This document shows, in pieces, positions 26,501 through 35,333 of a stretch of DNA of 45,231 nucleotides (position 1 is the stretch's first letter; every line of letters starts with the position of its first letter). The position numbers and the translations under genes are program-made. Under the pieces are notes generated by a model. It ran no database searches. It was not told where the DNA came from and saw only the letters and a list, made by a program, of their open reading frames with translations. Location: positions 1-45,231 of the forward strand of contig JABFRU010000051.1 in the NCBI GenBank assembly GCA_013140985.1. Reading direction: 5' to 3'. This DNA comes from Chitinophagaceae bacterium. Its GTDB lineage: Bacteria; Bacteroidota; Bacteroidia; Chitinophagales; Chitinophagaceae.

Positions 26501-26929
26501 ATGGTTTTCATCCTGCATGTATTTGTAGCATTTGTCACTGCGGCTGCCTTTCAGCCGGGACAAGAACAGGACAGGGATGAAATAAAAATAGTGCAGGAAT
26601 TATTCAGGCTTCGAAATGAGCACAAGGCCGATTCCATCGAACAGTATTATGCCGATACAGTGAAAGTGTATATGAAGTACTTAAAAAATGTTCCCCGCAA
26701 GACTATCACACAAAGCGATAAAATTTTCTGGAAGGCCCATCCAAAAAATAAATTTGAAATAATAGGGCCATTACAAATTACAGATGCAGCAGGCATCGCA
26801 ACGGTCACCATTTTTGGTAAAGAATATCTTGACGGTGTAAGCTTTTAGTATGAAAAGATCGAAATAAAATTCAACCCGGATAAAAAAATATTTTCTTTCA
26901 GAGGATTTAAGTGGAAGAAAGAAAATTAA
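26501..26929 (+). pseudogene. Exported NTF2-like protein gene interrupted by an in-frame TAG
   Basis: The start at ATG 26501 gives a signal peptide (MVFILHVFVAFVTAAAFQPG); an in-frame ATG at 26459 is also possible. The reading frame encodes an NTF2/SnoaL-like cone fold (IVQELFRLRNEHKADSIEQY, VATVTIFGKEYLDGVSF) and meets TAG at 26846-26848. Translation in the same frame then continues with YEKIEIKFNPDKKIFSFRGF and KWKKEN to TAA at 26927-26929, exactly the missing last strands of the fold. This makes an amber mutation (for example from CAG or GAG) very likely; a sequencing error or stop readthrough are alternatives. Truncated, the protein would lack its closing strands. The final stop overlaps the convergent CDGSH gene stop by 3 bases. 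Confidence 0.7.
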
Positions 26930-27153
26930 ACAGTTTTCTTGGGCGGAAGATCAAACGCTATTGCTTCATGTTCAAAATGCCCGTTATGTGAACCATCGCA
27001 AAACGGTTTGTTTTTTGAAAGACCGCAACGGCAAAAAGAAACAATTTCTCTTCCTTGTAAATTATAAACGCCACCGTTCCTGTCCACTACTTCAAAATCG
27101 CCTTCTACTTTTAAAGACCCGTTATTGTTAACTGTGATTTTAGTTTTTGACAT
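26926..27153 (-). CDS. CDGSH-type iron-sulfur protein
   Basis: This 75-residue protein has a short basic N-terminus, a beta-strand pair (SLKVEGDFEVVDRNGGVYNL) and the complete CDGSH cluster ligation motif: Cys41-Arg-Cys43, then Cys52 and His56 in CRCGLSKNKPFCDGSH. It should bind a redox-active [2Fe-2S] cluster with the 3-Cys, 1-His coordination of mitoNEET-type proteins. Its role in bacteria is not established; electron transfer or Fe-S transfer is likely. The gene is monocistronic, followed at its 3' end by the convergent interrupted NTF2-like gene. Confidence 0.93.
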   Translation of the reverse strand: MSKTKITVNNNGSLKVEGDFEVVDRNGGVYNLQGREIVSFCRCGLSKNKPFCDGSHNGHFEHEAIAFDLPPKKTV

Positions 27154-27321
27154 TTTATTATTTTAAGTTATTAAGTGCAAAGTAATGGCATTAAATCAGT
27201 ATTGCTGCGGCTAAAAAAAAGAGTAGTCCTTATTTCATGTTGTTGGTGGAGGAAAACAGCAACCACAGCGAATTATTTTTTTGGAAATACCCCCTGCGAC
27301 GGAAAAAGGATTGGCAGCCTT

Positions 27322-27708
27322 TTAGTCGGCGCTGCTGGTATATTTATAAGTGTACCACTTATCAGTTGGCTTTACATATAACCGGAATGCAGAGTCATCA
27401 ATTTTTTCTATTGGCCATTCTGTTAGTCCTGCTAAAGACAATTCACCATTAATTATTTTCCAGGTACTTGGGTTTTTTCCGGATTTTAACTCATAGCCAC
27501 CGTCTGATTTTAGCTTGAGCAATGCCATGGGCGCCATGCTTTCCTCTGCTGTCCATATTTTACCTTTAAGCCATCCTTCCAGTTCAACATCTGCAGCAGA
27601 TTGAACGGGTTTTTCTTTCTTGACGAATTTTGGTTTGGCTTTTTCTTCACTACTGTTACAACTGTATATAATGAGCAGACTGAAAAAGATTACACAGGCT
27701 TTTTGCAT
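27322..27708 (-). CDS. Lipoprotein of unknown function
   Basis: The lipoprotein signal is MQKACVIFFSLLIIYSC (lipobox IIYSC, Cys17). A Lys/Pro-rich linker (EEKAKPKFVKKEKPVQ) leads to a 75-residue beta-rich domain with LKGKIWTAEE, LLKLKSDGGYELKSG, TWKIINGELSLAG and FRLYVKPTDKWYTYKY strands. This meander resembles a small lipocalin-like fold of the kind found in Bacteroidota lipoproteins; family assignment is uncertain. It is 168 bp upstream of the CDGSH gene on the same strand, and the interval in between holds no recognisable gene. Confidence 0.65.
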   Translation of the reverse strand: MQKACVIFFSLLIIYSCNSSEEKAKPKFVKKEKPVQSAADVELEGWLKGKIWTAEESMAPMALLKLKSDGGYELKSGKNPSTWKIINGELSLAGLTEWPIEKIDDSAFRLYVKPTDKWYTYKYTSSAD

Positions 27709-27815
27709 GATTTTTATTTTTAATAGTCAGGATTATTTTTTGATTGTGGCCATTCACAAAAATTACATACTTGTAAGATAATAGAATAATGGTGAAAGGT
27801 TGATATTTTTTTTTG

Positions 27816-27955
27816 GTAATGACTCAGTTTGAAACCTGTATTTGTAATATGTCCACAGAGTTGCACAGAGATCTTGAGAACCACAGCGCAATTCTCTGCG
27901 TAACTCTTATCCTCTGCGGCTCTCTGTGGGCCAATTTTTCAAAGTGAGTCACTAT
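27816..27955. mobile_element. Palindromic MITE-like element, copy B (CACAGAG subtype)
   Basis: The ends are GTAATGACTCAGTTTGAAA (27816-27834) and, inverted, ATAGTGACTCACTTTGAAA (27937-27955), 16 of 19 identical. Inner arms carry CCACAGAG-TTG-CACAGAG on the left and CCCACAGAG-AGCCGCAGAG on the right (inverted). The element is flanked by AT(9)G on the left (27805-27815) and AT(6)G on the right (27957-27964), which fits a target duplication in a T tract that later slipped. It fills most of the 303-bp gap between 27709 and 28011, with only the RF3 promoter beyond it. Non-coding. Confidence 0.65.
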
Positions 27956-27994
27956 AATTTTTTGGGCATTACAAAAATTGTAACAAAGAGGCGT

Positions 27995-28002
27995 TACCTT
28001 TG
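27995..28002 (+). promoter_or_regulatory. -7 box TACCTTTG of the RF3 gene
   Basis: TACCTTTG matches TAnnTTTG and lies 9 nt before the ATG at 28012. TTG at 27978-27980 is a possible upstream -33 element, though its spacing is short. Confidence 0.55.
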
Positions 28003-28011
28003 CGCCTCTTT

Positions 28012-29610
28012 ATGAAATATCACAGCGAAATACAACGAAGAAGAACATTTGCGATCATCTCTCACCCGGATGCGGGGAAGACAACACTCACTGAAAAATT
28101 CCTGTTGTTTGGCGGCGCTATACAAGTGGCCGGCGCCGTAAAAAGCAATAAGATCAAAAAGTTTGCGACCAGCGATTTTATGGAGATCGAAAGACAAAGA
28201 GGTATCTCTGTCGCTACTTCGGTGATGAGTTTTGAGTATAATAAGATTTTGATCAACCTGCTCGATACACCCGGTCACAAAGATTTTGCAGAAGATACGT
28301 ACAGAACATTGACGGCTGTTGACAGTGTTATATTGGTAATAGATAGTGTGAATGGGGTAGAAGCACAAACAAAGAGATTAATGGAAGTCTGCCGGATGCG
28401 GGATACACCGGTAATTGTTTTTGTAAATAAAATGGACCGGGACGGTAAGAACCGTTTTGACCTGCTGGAAGAAATAGAAAAAGAATTAAGCATTTCACTT
28501 CACCCGATGACATGGCCGATCAACAGCGGCAAGGAATTCAAAGGCGTTTATAATTTGCATGATAAGAATTTATTATTGTTCACCGCCAATACAAAAGCTT
28601 CAGATGAAGATGCGATCTCTATTTCCAATTTAAAAGATGCGATACTCGATGAAAAATTAGGTGAGAAAGATGCGGCTCAACTGCGGGAAGATGTGGAGTT
28701 GGTAGATGGAGTGCATGGCGAACTGAAATCAGAAGATTATTTAGCCGGTAAAGTGGCACCGGTCTTTTTTGGAAGCGCCATCAACAATTTTGGTGTGAAG
28801 GAAATGCTCGATACGTTCATCCATATTGCACCGACTCCGAGAAGCAGGGAAACAACAGCGAGAGTGGTAGATGTGGAAGAAGATAAACTCAGCGGTTTTG
28901 TTTTTAAGATACATGCCAACCTCGACCCCAAGCATCGGGATCGTATTGCTTTCTTCAGGGTTTGTTCCGGAAGATTTGAGAGAAATAAATATTTCCATCA
29001 TGTTCGTTTGGATAAAGATGTTCGTTTCAGCAATCCTTATTCTTTTATGGCAAGAGATAAGAGTATCATTGAAGATGCTTATGCCGGCGATGTGGTGGGA
29101 TTATTTGACACCGGAAATTTCAAGATCGGTGATACATTGACCGAAGGGGAAGATTTTTATTTCACCGGTATCCCTTCTTTTTCACCCGAGATATTCAAAG
29201 AAGTGGTGAATAAAGATCCTATGAAGACAAAACAACTGGAAAAAGGATTGTCGCAACTGACAGATGAAGGAGTGGCTCAGTTGTTCACACAGTTTGGCGG
29301 AAATAAAAAGATCATTGGTTGTGTAGGTGAATTGCAGTTTGAAGTAATTCAATATCGCTTGCTCCATGAGTATGGTGCTTCTGTTATTTTCAACAACCTT
29401 CCTTTTTATAAAGCATGTTGGTTGACAAGTAACGATCCGGCAAAACTGCAGGATTTTTTGCGATTCAAACAAGCCAATTCTGCTGAAGATAAGGATGGTC
29501 ATCCTGTTTACCTGGCACAGAGTGAATGGTTCCTGAATACAGAAATGACCAATAACCCGGATATTGTTTTTCATTTTACTTCAGAGATACATAAAGAAGT
29601 GAGTAGTTAG
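28012..29610 (+). CDS. prfC: Peptide chain release factor 3 (RF3)
   Basis: A translational GTPase with G1 SHPDAGKTT at residues 17-25, G2 [12 protein letters not shown]3 [16 protein letters not shown] and G4 NKMD. The [20 protein letters not shown] start and [19 protein letters not shown] are specific to RF3. RF3 recycles RF1/RF2 from the ribosome after termination. The start at ATG 28012 gives 532 residues; a TTG at 28000 in the same frame lies inside the -7 box and is rejected. The last residues VSS and the stop codon fall in GTGAGTAGTTAG, the first part of a repeated AGTAG-rich stretch, so the C-terminus may have been modified by that repeat. Confidence 0.97.
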   Translation: MKYHSEIQRRRTFAIISHPDAGKTTLTEKFLLFGGAIQVAGAVKSNKIKKFATSDFMEIERQRGISVATSVMSFEYNKILINLLDTPGHKDFAEDTYRTLTAVDSVILVIDSVNGVEAQTKRLMEVCRMRDTPVIVFVNKMDRDGKNRFDLLEEIEKELSISLHPMTWPINSGKEFKGVYNLHDKNLLLFTANTKASDEDAISISNLKDAILDEKLGEKDAAQLREDVELVDGVHGELKSEDYLAGKVAPVFFGSAINNFGVKEMLDTFIHIAPTPRSRETTARVVDVEEDKLSGFVFKIHANLDPKHRDRIAFFRVCSGRFERNKYFHHVRLDKDVRFSNPYSFMARDKSIIEDAYAGDVVGLFDTGNFKIGDTLTEGEDFYFTGIPSFSPEIFKEVVNKDPMKTKQLEKGLSQLTDEGVAQLFTQFGGNKKIIGCVGELQFEVIQYRLLHEYGASVIFNNLPFYKACWLTSNDPAKLQDFLRFKQANSAEDKDGHPVYLAQSEWFLNTEMTNNPDIVFHFTSEIHKEVSS

Positions 29611-29678
29611 TAGAGAGTAGCTAGTAGGGAGGTTTACAATAGCACGCAACCCCTACTTGCTACTCGTTCCTGGCTCCT
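29603..29678. repeat. AGTAG-rich hairpin after prfC with inverted AGGAGCCAGG
   Basis: GAGTAGCTAGTAGGG (29615-29629) pairs with CCCTACTTGCTACTC (29651-29665), 14 of 15 matched apart from one position, across a 21-nt loop. Downstream lies CCTGGCTCCT (29669-29678), the inverse of the 10-mer at 2667, then an A8 run. The repeat also supplies the prfC stop codon. Such GAGTAG and GGAGCCAGG strings look like dispersed low-complexity intergenic repeats. It could be a transcription terminator in the minus direction. Confidence 0.45.
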
Positions 29679-29702
29679 AAAAAAAAGGACAAAATCTATA
29701 GT

Positions 29703-30206
29703 ATGGTAATTTTCGAAACCAAAAGATTGATCGTCCGCCAATTCAACGAGAATGATAAGGACAATTTTTTTCTGCTGAGTGGCGATCCAACTGTTATGCA
29801 ATATATCAGGGAAGTAAGCACTAAGGAACAAAGCGATAAATTTTTACAGGAGAATATTGAAGCTTATGAAATCAATCCCCATAAAGGCCGTTGGGCAGTT
29901 ACGAGCAGGGGAGACGGATCATTTGTTGGTTCATTTGCGATCATACCATTACCATCAGAACCGGGTAAGATACAATTAGGTTATTCATTACGGATTGAGA
30001 ATTGGGGCAAAGGTTATGCAACAGAACTAACCAAAGCTGGATTGGAGTATTTTATGAATAATTATTCTTTACCTGAAATTTATGGTGTAACAGAAGTGCC
30101 GAATATTGCTTCGCAAAAAGTTTTACTGAAAGCAGGGTTTCAACCGGCAGGTTCTTTTATTGAGAATGAAAAGGAATTGCTGATGTTTGTGGTGAAAAGA
30201 ATTTGA
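29703..30206 (+). CDS. GNAT family N-acetyltransferase (RimJ/RimL-like)
   Basis: This 167-residue protein begins ETKRLIVRQFNENDKDNFF, the RimJ/RimL-type N-terminal strand, followed by a PTVMQYI helix. The acetyl-CoA-binding motif is IENWGKGYATELTKAGLEYF, with the GKGYATE pyrophosphate loop. The VPNIASQKVLLKAGFQ segment is the typical C-terminal loop and helix. It should transfer an acetyl group to a protein N-terminus or small amine; the substrate is not deducible. It lies 92 bp after prfC and ends 2 bp from the convergent surface protein gene. Confidence 0.9.
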   Translation: MVIFETKRLIVRQFNENDKDNFFLLSGDPTVMQYIREVSTKEQSDKFLQENIEAYEINPHKGRWAVTSRGDGSFVGSFAIIPLPSEPGKIQLGYSLRIENWGKGYATELTKAGLEYFMNNYSLPEIYGVTEVPNIASQKVLLKAGFQPAGSFIENEKELLMFVVKRI

Positions 30207-30208
30207 AC

Positions 30209-33200
30209 TTAGCGGATCAGCGCAAAAGTTCCTTTTCTGAAAACTTCCGGCTGACAAGTGGTTTTTGCTTTGACCATATAAACAAAAACATATGAGTCCT
30301 GTGGTATGCCTTTGTATGTTCCGTCCCAGCATTTATTTGGATCTGTAGTAAAAAAGACCCTTTCGCCCCAGCGATTGTAAATGCTGAACTCCAATTCTGT
30401 GATCGTTCCCCATTGTTTGATGCCGTAGCAATCGTTCAATCCATCGCCATTGGGCGTAAATGCAGTCGGCATTAAATAACCTCCGTTTGCATTCGGACTT
30501 ACTTTTACGATTACATTGGCAGAATTGCTGCACCCCGAAGCGTCCGTGCCAGTTACAATGTAAGTTGTTGTCGTCAATGGCGTCGCAACAGGGTTTTGGA
30601 GATTTGGATTATTAAGTGTTGCGCCGGGTGACCAGGCATAGGTGGATGCTCCATTTGCCGATAACTGGCTTTGCGAGATGCTGCAATCAATATCATTGGA
30701 TCTTGAAGCAGTGACGACGGGTAATTGCAAAACAGTTATTGTTGTAGAAAGATTACCGGTATTATTACATAAAGTATCAGATATCTGAACAGAATAAATT
30801 GTAGTTGTAGTTGGTGTTGCAACAGGATTGGCAATGGTCGCATTGTTCAATGATGCGGCAGGCGTCCAGCTATACAGGTCTCCGCCCGATGCCAGAAGTT
30901 GTATGTTGCCGTTCCTGCAAACATCGTCAGGTGGAGATATCGAAAAAGTGGCAGCAGTTCTGACATTGACTTGTACAGAATCCCTTTTAGTACAACTATT
31001 AGCCCCGGTCACTGTTACATAATACAAAGTGCTGGCAGCAGGAGTAGCAACAGGATTTGGAGCAGATGCATTGTTCAATGTTGCAGCAGGTGACCAGCTA
31101 TAAGTGCCTCCGCCGGATGCAAATAATTGTGCAGATCCGGCTGTGCAGATCGTTGTATCGTTGGATGTAGTTACTGCCGGTGCCGGGTTGACATTGATCC
31201 ATACTGAATCTTTTGCTGAGCATCCATTCGCATTGGTACCGGTAACTATGTATTGTGTGGTTGTTAATGGAGTAGCGATGGGGTTGGGGATATTTGCATT
31301 ATTGAGACCTGTTGCCGGAGCCCATGAATAAGTGGATGTACCTGTTGCATTCAGTTGGATACTTGTTCCTTCGCAGATCGGTGTGTCGGCATTGGTAACA
31401 ACACTGGCGGAATCGACGATCACATTCTTTGTAATGCTATCCGTGCATCCGTTGATATCGAACACGACCAATTTCACCGTAAATGTCCCGAGAGTAGAAT
31501 AAGTATGACTTGTATTTTGTGTGTTGGCTGTTCCGCCATCACCGAAATACCATTGCCAGCTTGCCATTGGATTGGTATTAGTATACCCGAAACCTTTAAA
31601 GTCAAATGTTTTGCAAGCTGTAGCGCTGTCTTTTATCCTCACGGAATCAATATTCGGCTTGAATGGAACAAGAGCAACAGGGACTGAAAGAGAAAAAACA
31701 TTTATACCGGGCAATCCGGGCGCTGCTCCATAAGCAGTATTTCCCCCCTGGACAATAACACCATTCAGTCCACCTGCATTGGTGGCAATAACATTGGCGG
31801 GCAATGAATTTTGTTTAACCCAAAGAACTCCACCACCACCACCTCCTCCTGGTCCTACAAATCCAGGCGCCACTGTATTGCCCATCATATTAGCACCTTT
31901 ACCTCCTGATACATCCACCTGCAAGTTATTGATATAATTATTAGTGTTGAGAAGTACTGTGCCACCGGCACCACCGCCGCCCATTCCGTCGTGTGTTACA
32001 TACGTTGGTGAAAATACCGGCTGATAAGCGCTGTCTCCTTTTGAAATAATCTTCCTGCTATTGTTTTTTATATAATCTGCATTAATGATAACCAATCCGC
32101 CACCGTTCCCTCCATTATAATCTGCATTGAAGGTTGGGTCATCAAATTGATTATTGCAATGACCTGCGCCACCACCACCTCCCATGAATATCTTATTATT
32201 GGTTGTGTTGTAAGTAAGACTGTTGCCTGGCCAGCCCCAGTTCTGTGAAGTAAGATAATTTGGACATCCATTATTCCATTCGTTTCCTCCTCTTCCTCCT
32301 TTGTTTCCGTTGGATCCTCCCGCACCACCTGAATTTGCATTCATCCCGCCACCACCACCATTGGCAGCAGGTCCTTTTCCTGAATTGCGGTTAGCGCTAA
32401 GGAATGTAATACCTTCTCCTTTTCCCGCAGCATCCAAAGTATTATTGGGGGCATAAAAATTAGTAACAGAGCAGGTGAAGGTATTGGAATTTGAATTAGG
32501 CATGATGCCTTTTAAAAAGCCTTTGCCACTCGTATTGATATCTGCATTCAATTCAAGCGTATCCCTCACATTCACTACCAATACACCTCCCTTACTGCCA
32601 TCCCATGGAAGACATGTCAGCGTTGAGTTAACCAAAGCACTTTGATAATATGGCACCCTGATCAGCTGGACTTTTCCAACAGGGACATCATACTGCCGGA
32701 TGATCGTGTTCATTAATTCAACAACATTTCCTGCCTTGCTTTTTACATAATTGAACTCATAGTTCCCGGCATTTTTGTAATCGGTGATGGTGCCAAAGGC
32801 AGCTGTATTGGTTGAGTCGATAACAGCGCCTTTCATCTGTATCATTAAAACAGTATCACCGGCATTGAATGCACTGGCATCTTCCACCGTAAGTAAGTTT
32901 TTACAAATATCAAATGCAAGAACAGGCGTATAATTATTAATGATATTACTGATCGGTACTAAACAGTTCGGAGTGACATTTATGGATAAACTGTCTTTGC
33001 AGCCATTGATATCTGTAACTACCAGTTTGACCGTATAGGTTCCCCCGGACGCATATGTATGAGAAGTATTTTGCGTGTTGGCTGTGCCGCCATCTCCGAA
33101 ATACCATTGCCAGCTTGCAATAGGATTTGTGTTAGTATATCCGAAACCTTTAAAGTCAAATGAATTGCAACTAGTGATGCTATCTTTTATTCTGACCGAA

Positions 33201-35251
33201 TCGATATTGGGTTTGAAAGGAACATTATCAATTGGGATAGAAAGATCAAATGAAGTCGAACCTAATTGCCCGGGAGTAGCTCCCCACGGATCATTGCTAT
33301 AGGCTGTACATACTCCGTTTTGTCCGCCACTAACAGTTACACTGGATCCAACTGGTTGGCTTGGACTTGAAAACCAAACCTTACCGCCACCGCCACCGCC
33401 GCCGGGACCAACTTTTAAAAACCCGGATGCAGTCATATTTCCCCCCTGACCTCCTTGTATTTGATAAAGTGAGACACCAATATAGTTGTTGACCTTTGAG
33501 AGAACAGTACCACCGGCACCTCCACCTCCCATTCCATCATGACAGCCGGAAGTGGTAGCACCACAAGCCGCAGCGGCATTTCCATTGGCGAGTACCTGGA
33601 AGCCATTCGGTTTAAATTTATCTGCCATTATAATGGCTATCCCGGCTCCATTTCCTCCTGTTGCAATAAAAGCTTCAGGATTATTAGTGTGACCGCCACC
33701 TCCGCCACCACCCATAAATATTTTATTGACAGCATTAGAGTAAGTCAATGCTTTTCCTCCAATACCACGGTTATCGAATGGGACAGTTGTATTGCAGGGC
33801 GATCCTTCAAAATTATAACCACCAAATCCTCCCAATGCAGAATTAGAACCACCACCGCCACCGGAGTTGTGAGAATTTCCACCACCGCCTCCATTGGCCA
33901 ATGCACCCTTACCAAATGATTTTGCTGCGGAAACTTCTGCTATTCCTTCTCCTTTTCCTGAAGCGAGGTCAGGATTCACAGGGTAATAAAAATTATTTTC
34001 ATAACAATAAAATGCAGGAGGATTAGTGAATGGATCAACTCCTCCTCTGAAACCTTTACCACTTACATCGATATTAGCAGCCAGTTGAATAGTATCCTGT
34101 ACATTTAATACCAATACGCCCCCTTTGTTTCCATCCCATGGCAGGCAGGTAAGTGTTGAAGTGATATTTGCATTCGGATAATAGGGAACTCTTATTAGCT
34201 GAACCTTGCCGGCCGGAATATCATATTGCCGGGTCATAACATTTTTCAACTCAATAATGTTTCCGGTTTTGCTTTTTACGTAGTTTATTTCATAATTGCC
34301 GGCATTCTTATAATCTGTAATTGTTCCGAAAGCGGCAGTATTCGTGGAATCAATAACCGCACCTTTCATTTGTATGATCATCACCGTATCTCCGGTGTTA
34401 AATGTACTGGCATCTTCTACGGTGATCCTGGTATTTGTGCATGGATCGTTTGAAAGTGCAATTACCGGAGTGTAGGTGTTAATGATGTTGCTGATGTTTG
34501 TACCTGTCAACGACAAGCAATCGCCATAAGCACTTACTTCACTTGCATTCAATGCCCTGTCATAAATGCGGACCTCATCCATTACACCATTGAGCCAATA
34601 AGGATACGATGAGTTATTCATTCTTCCTAAGAAAAGATCATGTGTGCCGTTGAAGGTAAGTCCGCCGGAAGGCGCCGATACTTTTAACTGGCAGTTCACA
34701 TACAGTTTGGCTGTTGTCCCATCATTGGTGTATACAACGCTGTACCATGTGCCGATCTGGATATTAGGAGAATAGCCCGGCGCCGGTGCCATGATATCTA
34801 CTCCATAGAAATTTTGATGGATCTGATCAGGAGAAGGGATTACACAATTCTGCATGTTAGTATAAGGGTTGTCATCAAACCGAAGCCCATAATTGCCTGG
34901 AAGATAATCCTGGTCGCCTCTCATTACTATACTATTGCCATGGCATGTACCATTATAAAAGCCACTTACTTTTACCCAGGCACATACCGATATTGTGTTG
35001 GCCGTATTGAGTGTGGGCGAATTCGGGATTCGCATATAATTATCAATCCCGTTGAATAAATAAGCACTGTTCGGATTGCCAAAACGATCTGTGGTCAGAG
35101 TAGCACTATTGAAAACCGGGTTATTATTATTACCGCTTACATCATTTGCATTTCCGTTAAACGGATAATGGGCCATTAGACCCTGGTTAAGGTTAACCTG
35201 GGCAATAGCAGCATTACTGGACAATAATAAAAGGAGTAAGACCTTTTTCAT
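30209..35251 (-). CDS. Giant T9SS type B (CHU_C) surface protein with LamG, duplicated Gly-rich/PKD modules and Ig-like repeats
   Basis: A signal peptide (MKKVLLLLLLSSNAAIAQ) precedes a concanavalin-like LamG domain (residues about 25-240, YLFNGIDNYMRIPNS and LNGVMDEVRIYDRAL). Two homologous modules follow, from residue 253 and from about 767. Each has a beta region (TVEDASTFNTGDTVMIIQMK), a Gly-rich linker with GGGGG runs, and a PKD domain (SWQWYFGDGGTANTQNTSHT). Then come four Ig-like units of about 75-85 residues with the pattern YxWxPaxxLNNxxxxNPvATP. The C-terminus (FTPNGDGLNDCYGIKQWG, IYNRWGERVFF) is the CHU_C type B sorting domain, which sends the protein through T9SS to the surface. 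It is likely an adhesin or matrix protein. Confidence 0.93.
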   Translation of the reverse strand: MKKVLLLLLLSSNAAIAQVNLNQGLMAHYPFNGNANDVSGNNNNPVFNSATLTTDRFGNPNSAYLFNGIDNYMRIPNSPTLNTANTISVCAWVKVSGFYNGTCHGNSIVMRGDQDYLPGNYGLRFDDNPYTNMQNCVIPSPDQIHQNFYGVDIMAPAPGYSPNIQIGTWYSVVYTNDGTTAKLYVNCQLKVSAPSGGLTFNGTHDLFLGRMNNSSYPYWLNGVMDEVRIYDRALNASEVSAYGDCLSLTGTNISNIINTYTPVIALSNDPCTNTRITVEDASTFNTGDTVMIIQMKGAVIDSTNTAAFGTITDYKNAGNYEINYVKSKTGNIIELKNVMTRQYDIPAGKVQLIRVPYYPNANITSTLTCLPWDGNKGGVLVLNVQDTIQLAANIDVSGKGFRGGVDPFTNPPAFYCYENNFYYPVNPDLASGKGEGIAEVSAAKSFGKGALANGGGGGNSHNSGGGGGSNSALGGFGGYNFEGSPCNTTVPFDNRGIGGKALTYSNAVNKIFMGGGGGGGHTNNPEAFIATGGNGAGIAIIMADKFKPNGFQVLANGNAAAACGATTSGCHDGMGGGGAGGTVLSKVNNYIGVSLYQIQGGQGGNMTASGFLKVGPGGGGGGGKVWFSSPSQPVGSSVTVSGGQNGVCTAYSNDPWGATPGQLGSTSFDLSIPIDNVPFKPNIDSVRIKDSITSCNSFDFKGFGYTNTNPIASWQWYFGDGGTANTQNTSHTYASGGTYTVKLVVTDINGCKDSLSINVTPNCLVPISNIINNYTPVLAFDICKNLLTVEDASAFNAGDTVLMIQMKGAVIDSTNTAAFGTITDYKNAGNYEFNYVKSKAGNVVELMNTIIRQYDVPVGKVQLIRVPYYQSALVNSTLTCLPWDGSKGGVLVVNVRDTLELNADINTSGKGFLKGIMPNSNSNTFTCSVTNFYAPNNTLDAAGKGEGITFLSANRNSGKGPAANGGGGGMNANSGGAGGSNGNKGGRGGNEWNNGCPNYLTSQNWGWPGNSLTYNTTNNKIFMGGGGGAGHCNNQFDDPTFNADYNGGNGGGLVIINADYIKNNSRKIISKGDSAYQPVFSPTYVTHDGMGGGGAGGTVLLNTNNYINNLQVDVSGGKGANMMGNTVAPGFVGPGGGGGGGVLWVKQNSLPANVIATNAGGLNGVIVQGGNTAYGAAPGLPGINVFSLSVPVALVPFKPNIDSVRIKDSATACKTFDFKGFGYTNTNPMASWQWYFGDGGTANTQNTSHTYSTLGTFTVKLVVFDINGCTDSITKNVIVDSASVVTNADTPICEGTSIQLNATGTSTYSWAPATGLNNANIPNPIATPLTTTQYIVTGTNANGCSAKDSVWINVNPAPAVTTSNDTTICTAGSAQLFASGGGTYSWSPAATLNNASAPNPVATPAASTLYYVTVTGANSCTKRDSVQVNVRTAATFSISPPDDVCRNGNIQLLASGGDLYSWTPAASLNNATIANPVATPTTTTIYSVQISDTLCNNTGNLSTTITVLQLPVVTASRSNDIDCSISQSQLSANGASTYAWSPGATLNNPNLQNPVATPLTTTTYIVTGTDASGCSNSANVIVKVSPNANGGYLMPTAFTPNGDGLNDCYGIKQWGTITELEFSIYNRWGERVFFTTDPNKCWDGTYKGIPQDSYVFVYMVKAKTTCQPEVFRKGTFALIR
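31413..32953 (-). repeat. Internal duplication, module 2
   Basis: This is the C-terminal copy, beginning ISNIINNYTPVLAFDIC and ending near VFDINGCTDSITKNV. Its end is approximate. It has the same order as module 1: beta region, Gly-rich linker (GGGGGMNANSGGAGGSNGNK), PKD domain. Equivalent points in the two PKD domains are 1554 bp apart. Confidence 0.85.
32954..34495 (-). repeat. Internal duplication, module 1
   Basis: This is the N-terminal copy of a 514-residue module in the giant surface protein, beginning ISNIINTYTPVIALSNDPC and ending with the PKD domain (VTDINGCKDSLSINV). Long stretches are the same as module 2, for example GAVIDSTNTAAFGTITDYKN and SWQWYFGDGGTANTQNTSHT. At DNA level some blocks differ at few third positions while others have diverged strongly. 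Confidence 0.85.
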
Positions 35252-35333
35252 CAGTTACGCAAAGATGTTAGGGTGCTTAAAACTACACAAAAAACCGCTG
35301 GAATACTGTGCGGCCTAAGTTGATGAGTGTCAA

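Noticed and set aside
27175-27381. Plus-strand open frame of 68 codons
   Set aside because: It overlaps the lipoprotein gene on the other strand, has no family motif, and its start has no promoter. It is treated as chance.
26298-27955. CRISPR array made of the CACAGAG repeats
   Set aside because: Repeat units are palindromic and unequal, with no regularly spaced unique spacers and no cas genes nearby. A mobile element fits better.
28000-28011. TTG at 28000 as the prfC start
   Set aside because: It lies within the TACCTTTG promoter box; the ATG at 28012 gives the canonical RF3 N-terminus.
33539-33919. Plus-strand open frame opposite the giant surface protein
   Set aside because: It is the antisense shadow of the Gly-rich coding region; GC-rich codons for Gly and Ala read as Ser, Thr and Ile. 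Other plus-strand frames at 31355-31733, 32068-32340 (minus, out of frame) and 33075-33302 are likewise shadows; the pair at 31521 and 33075 only mirrors the internal duplication.
31413-34495. Two fused genes rather than one duplicated gene
   Set aside because: The frame is open throughout with one signal peptide at the N-terminus and one sorting domain at the C-terminus.
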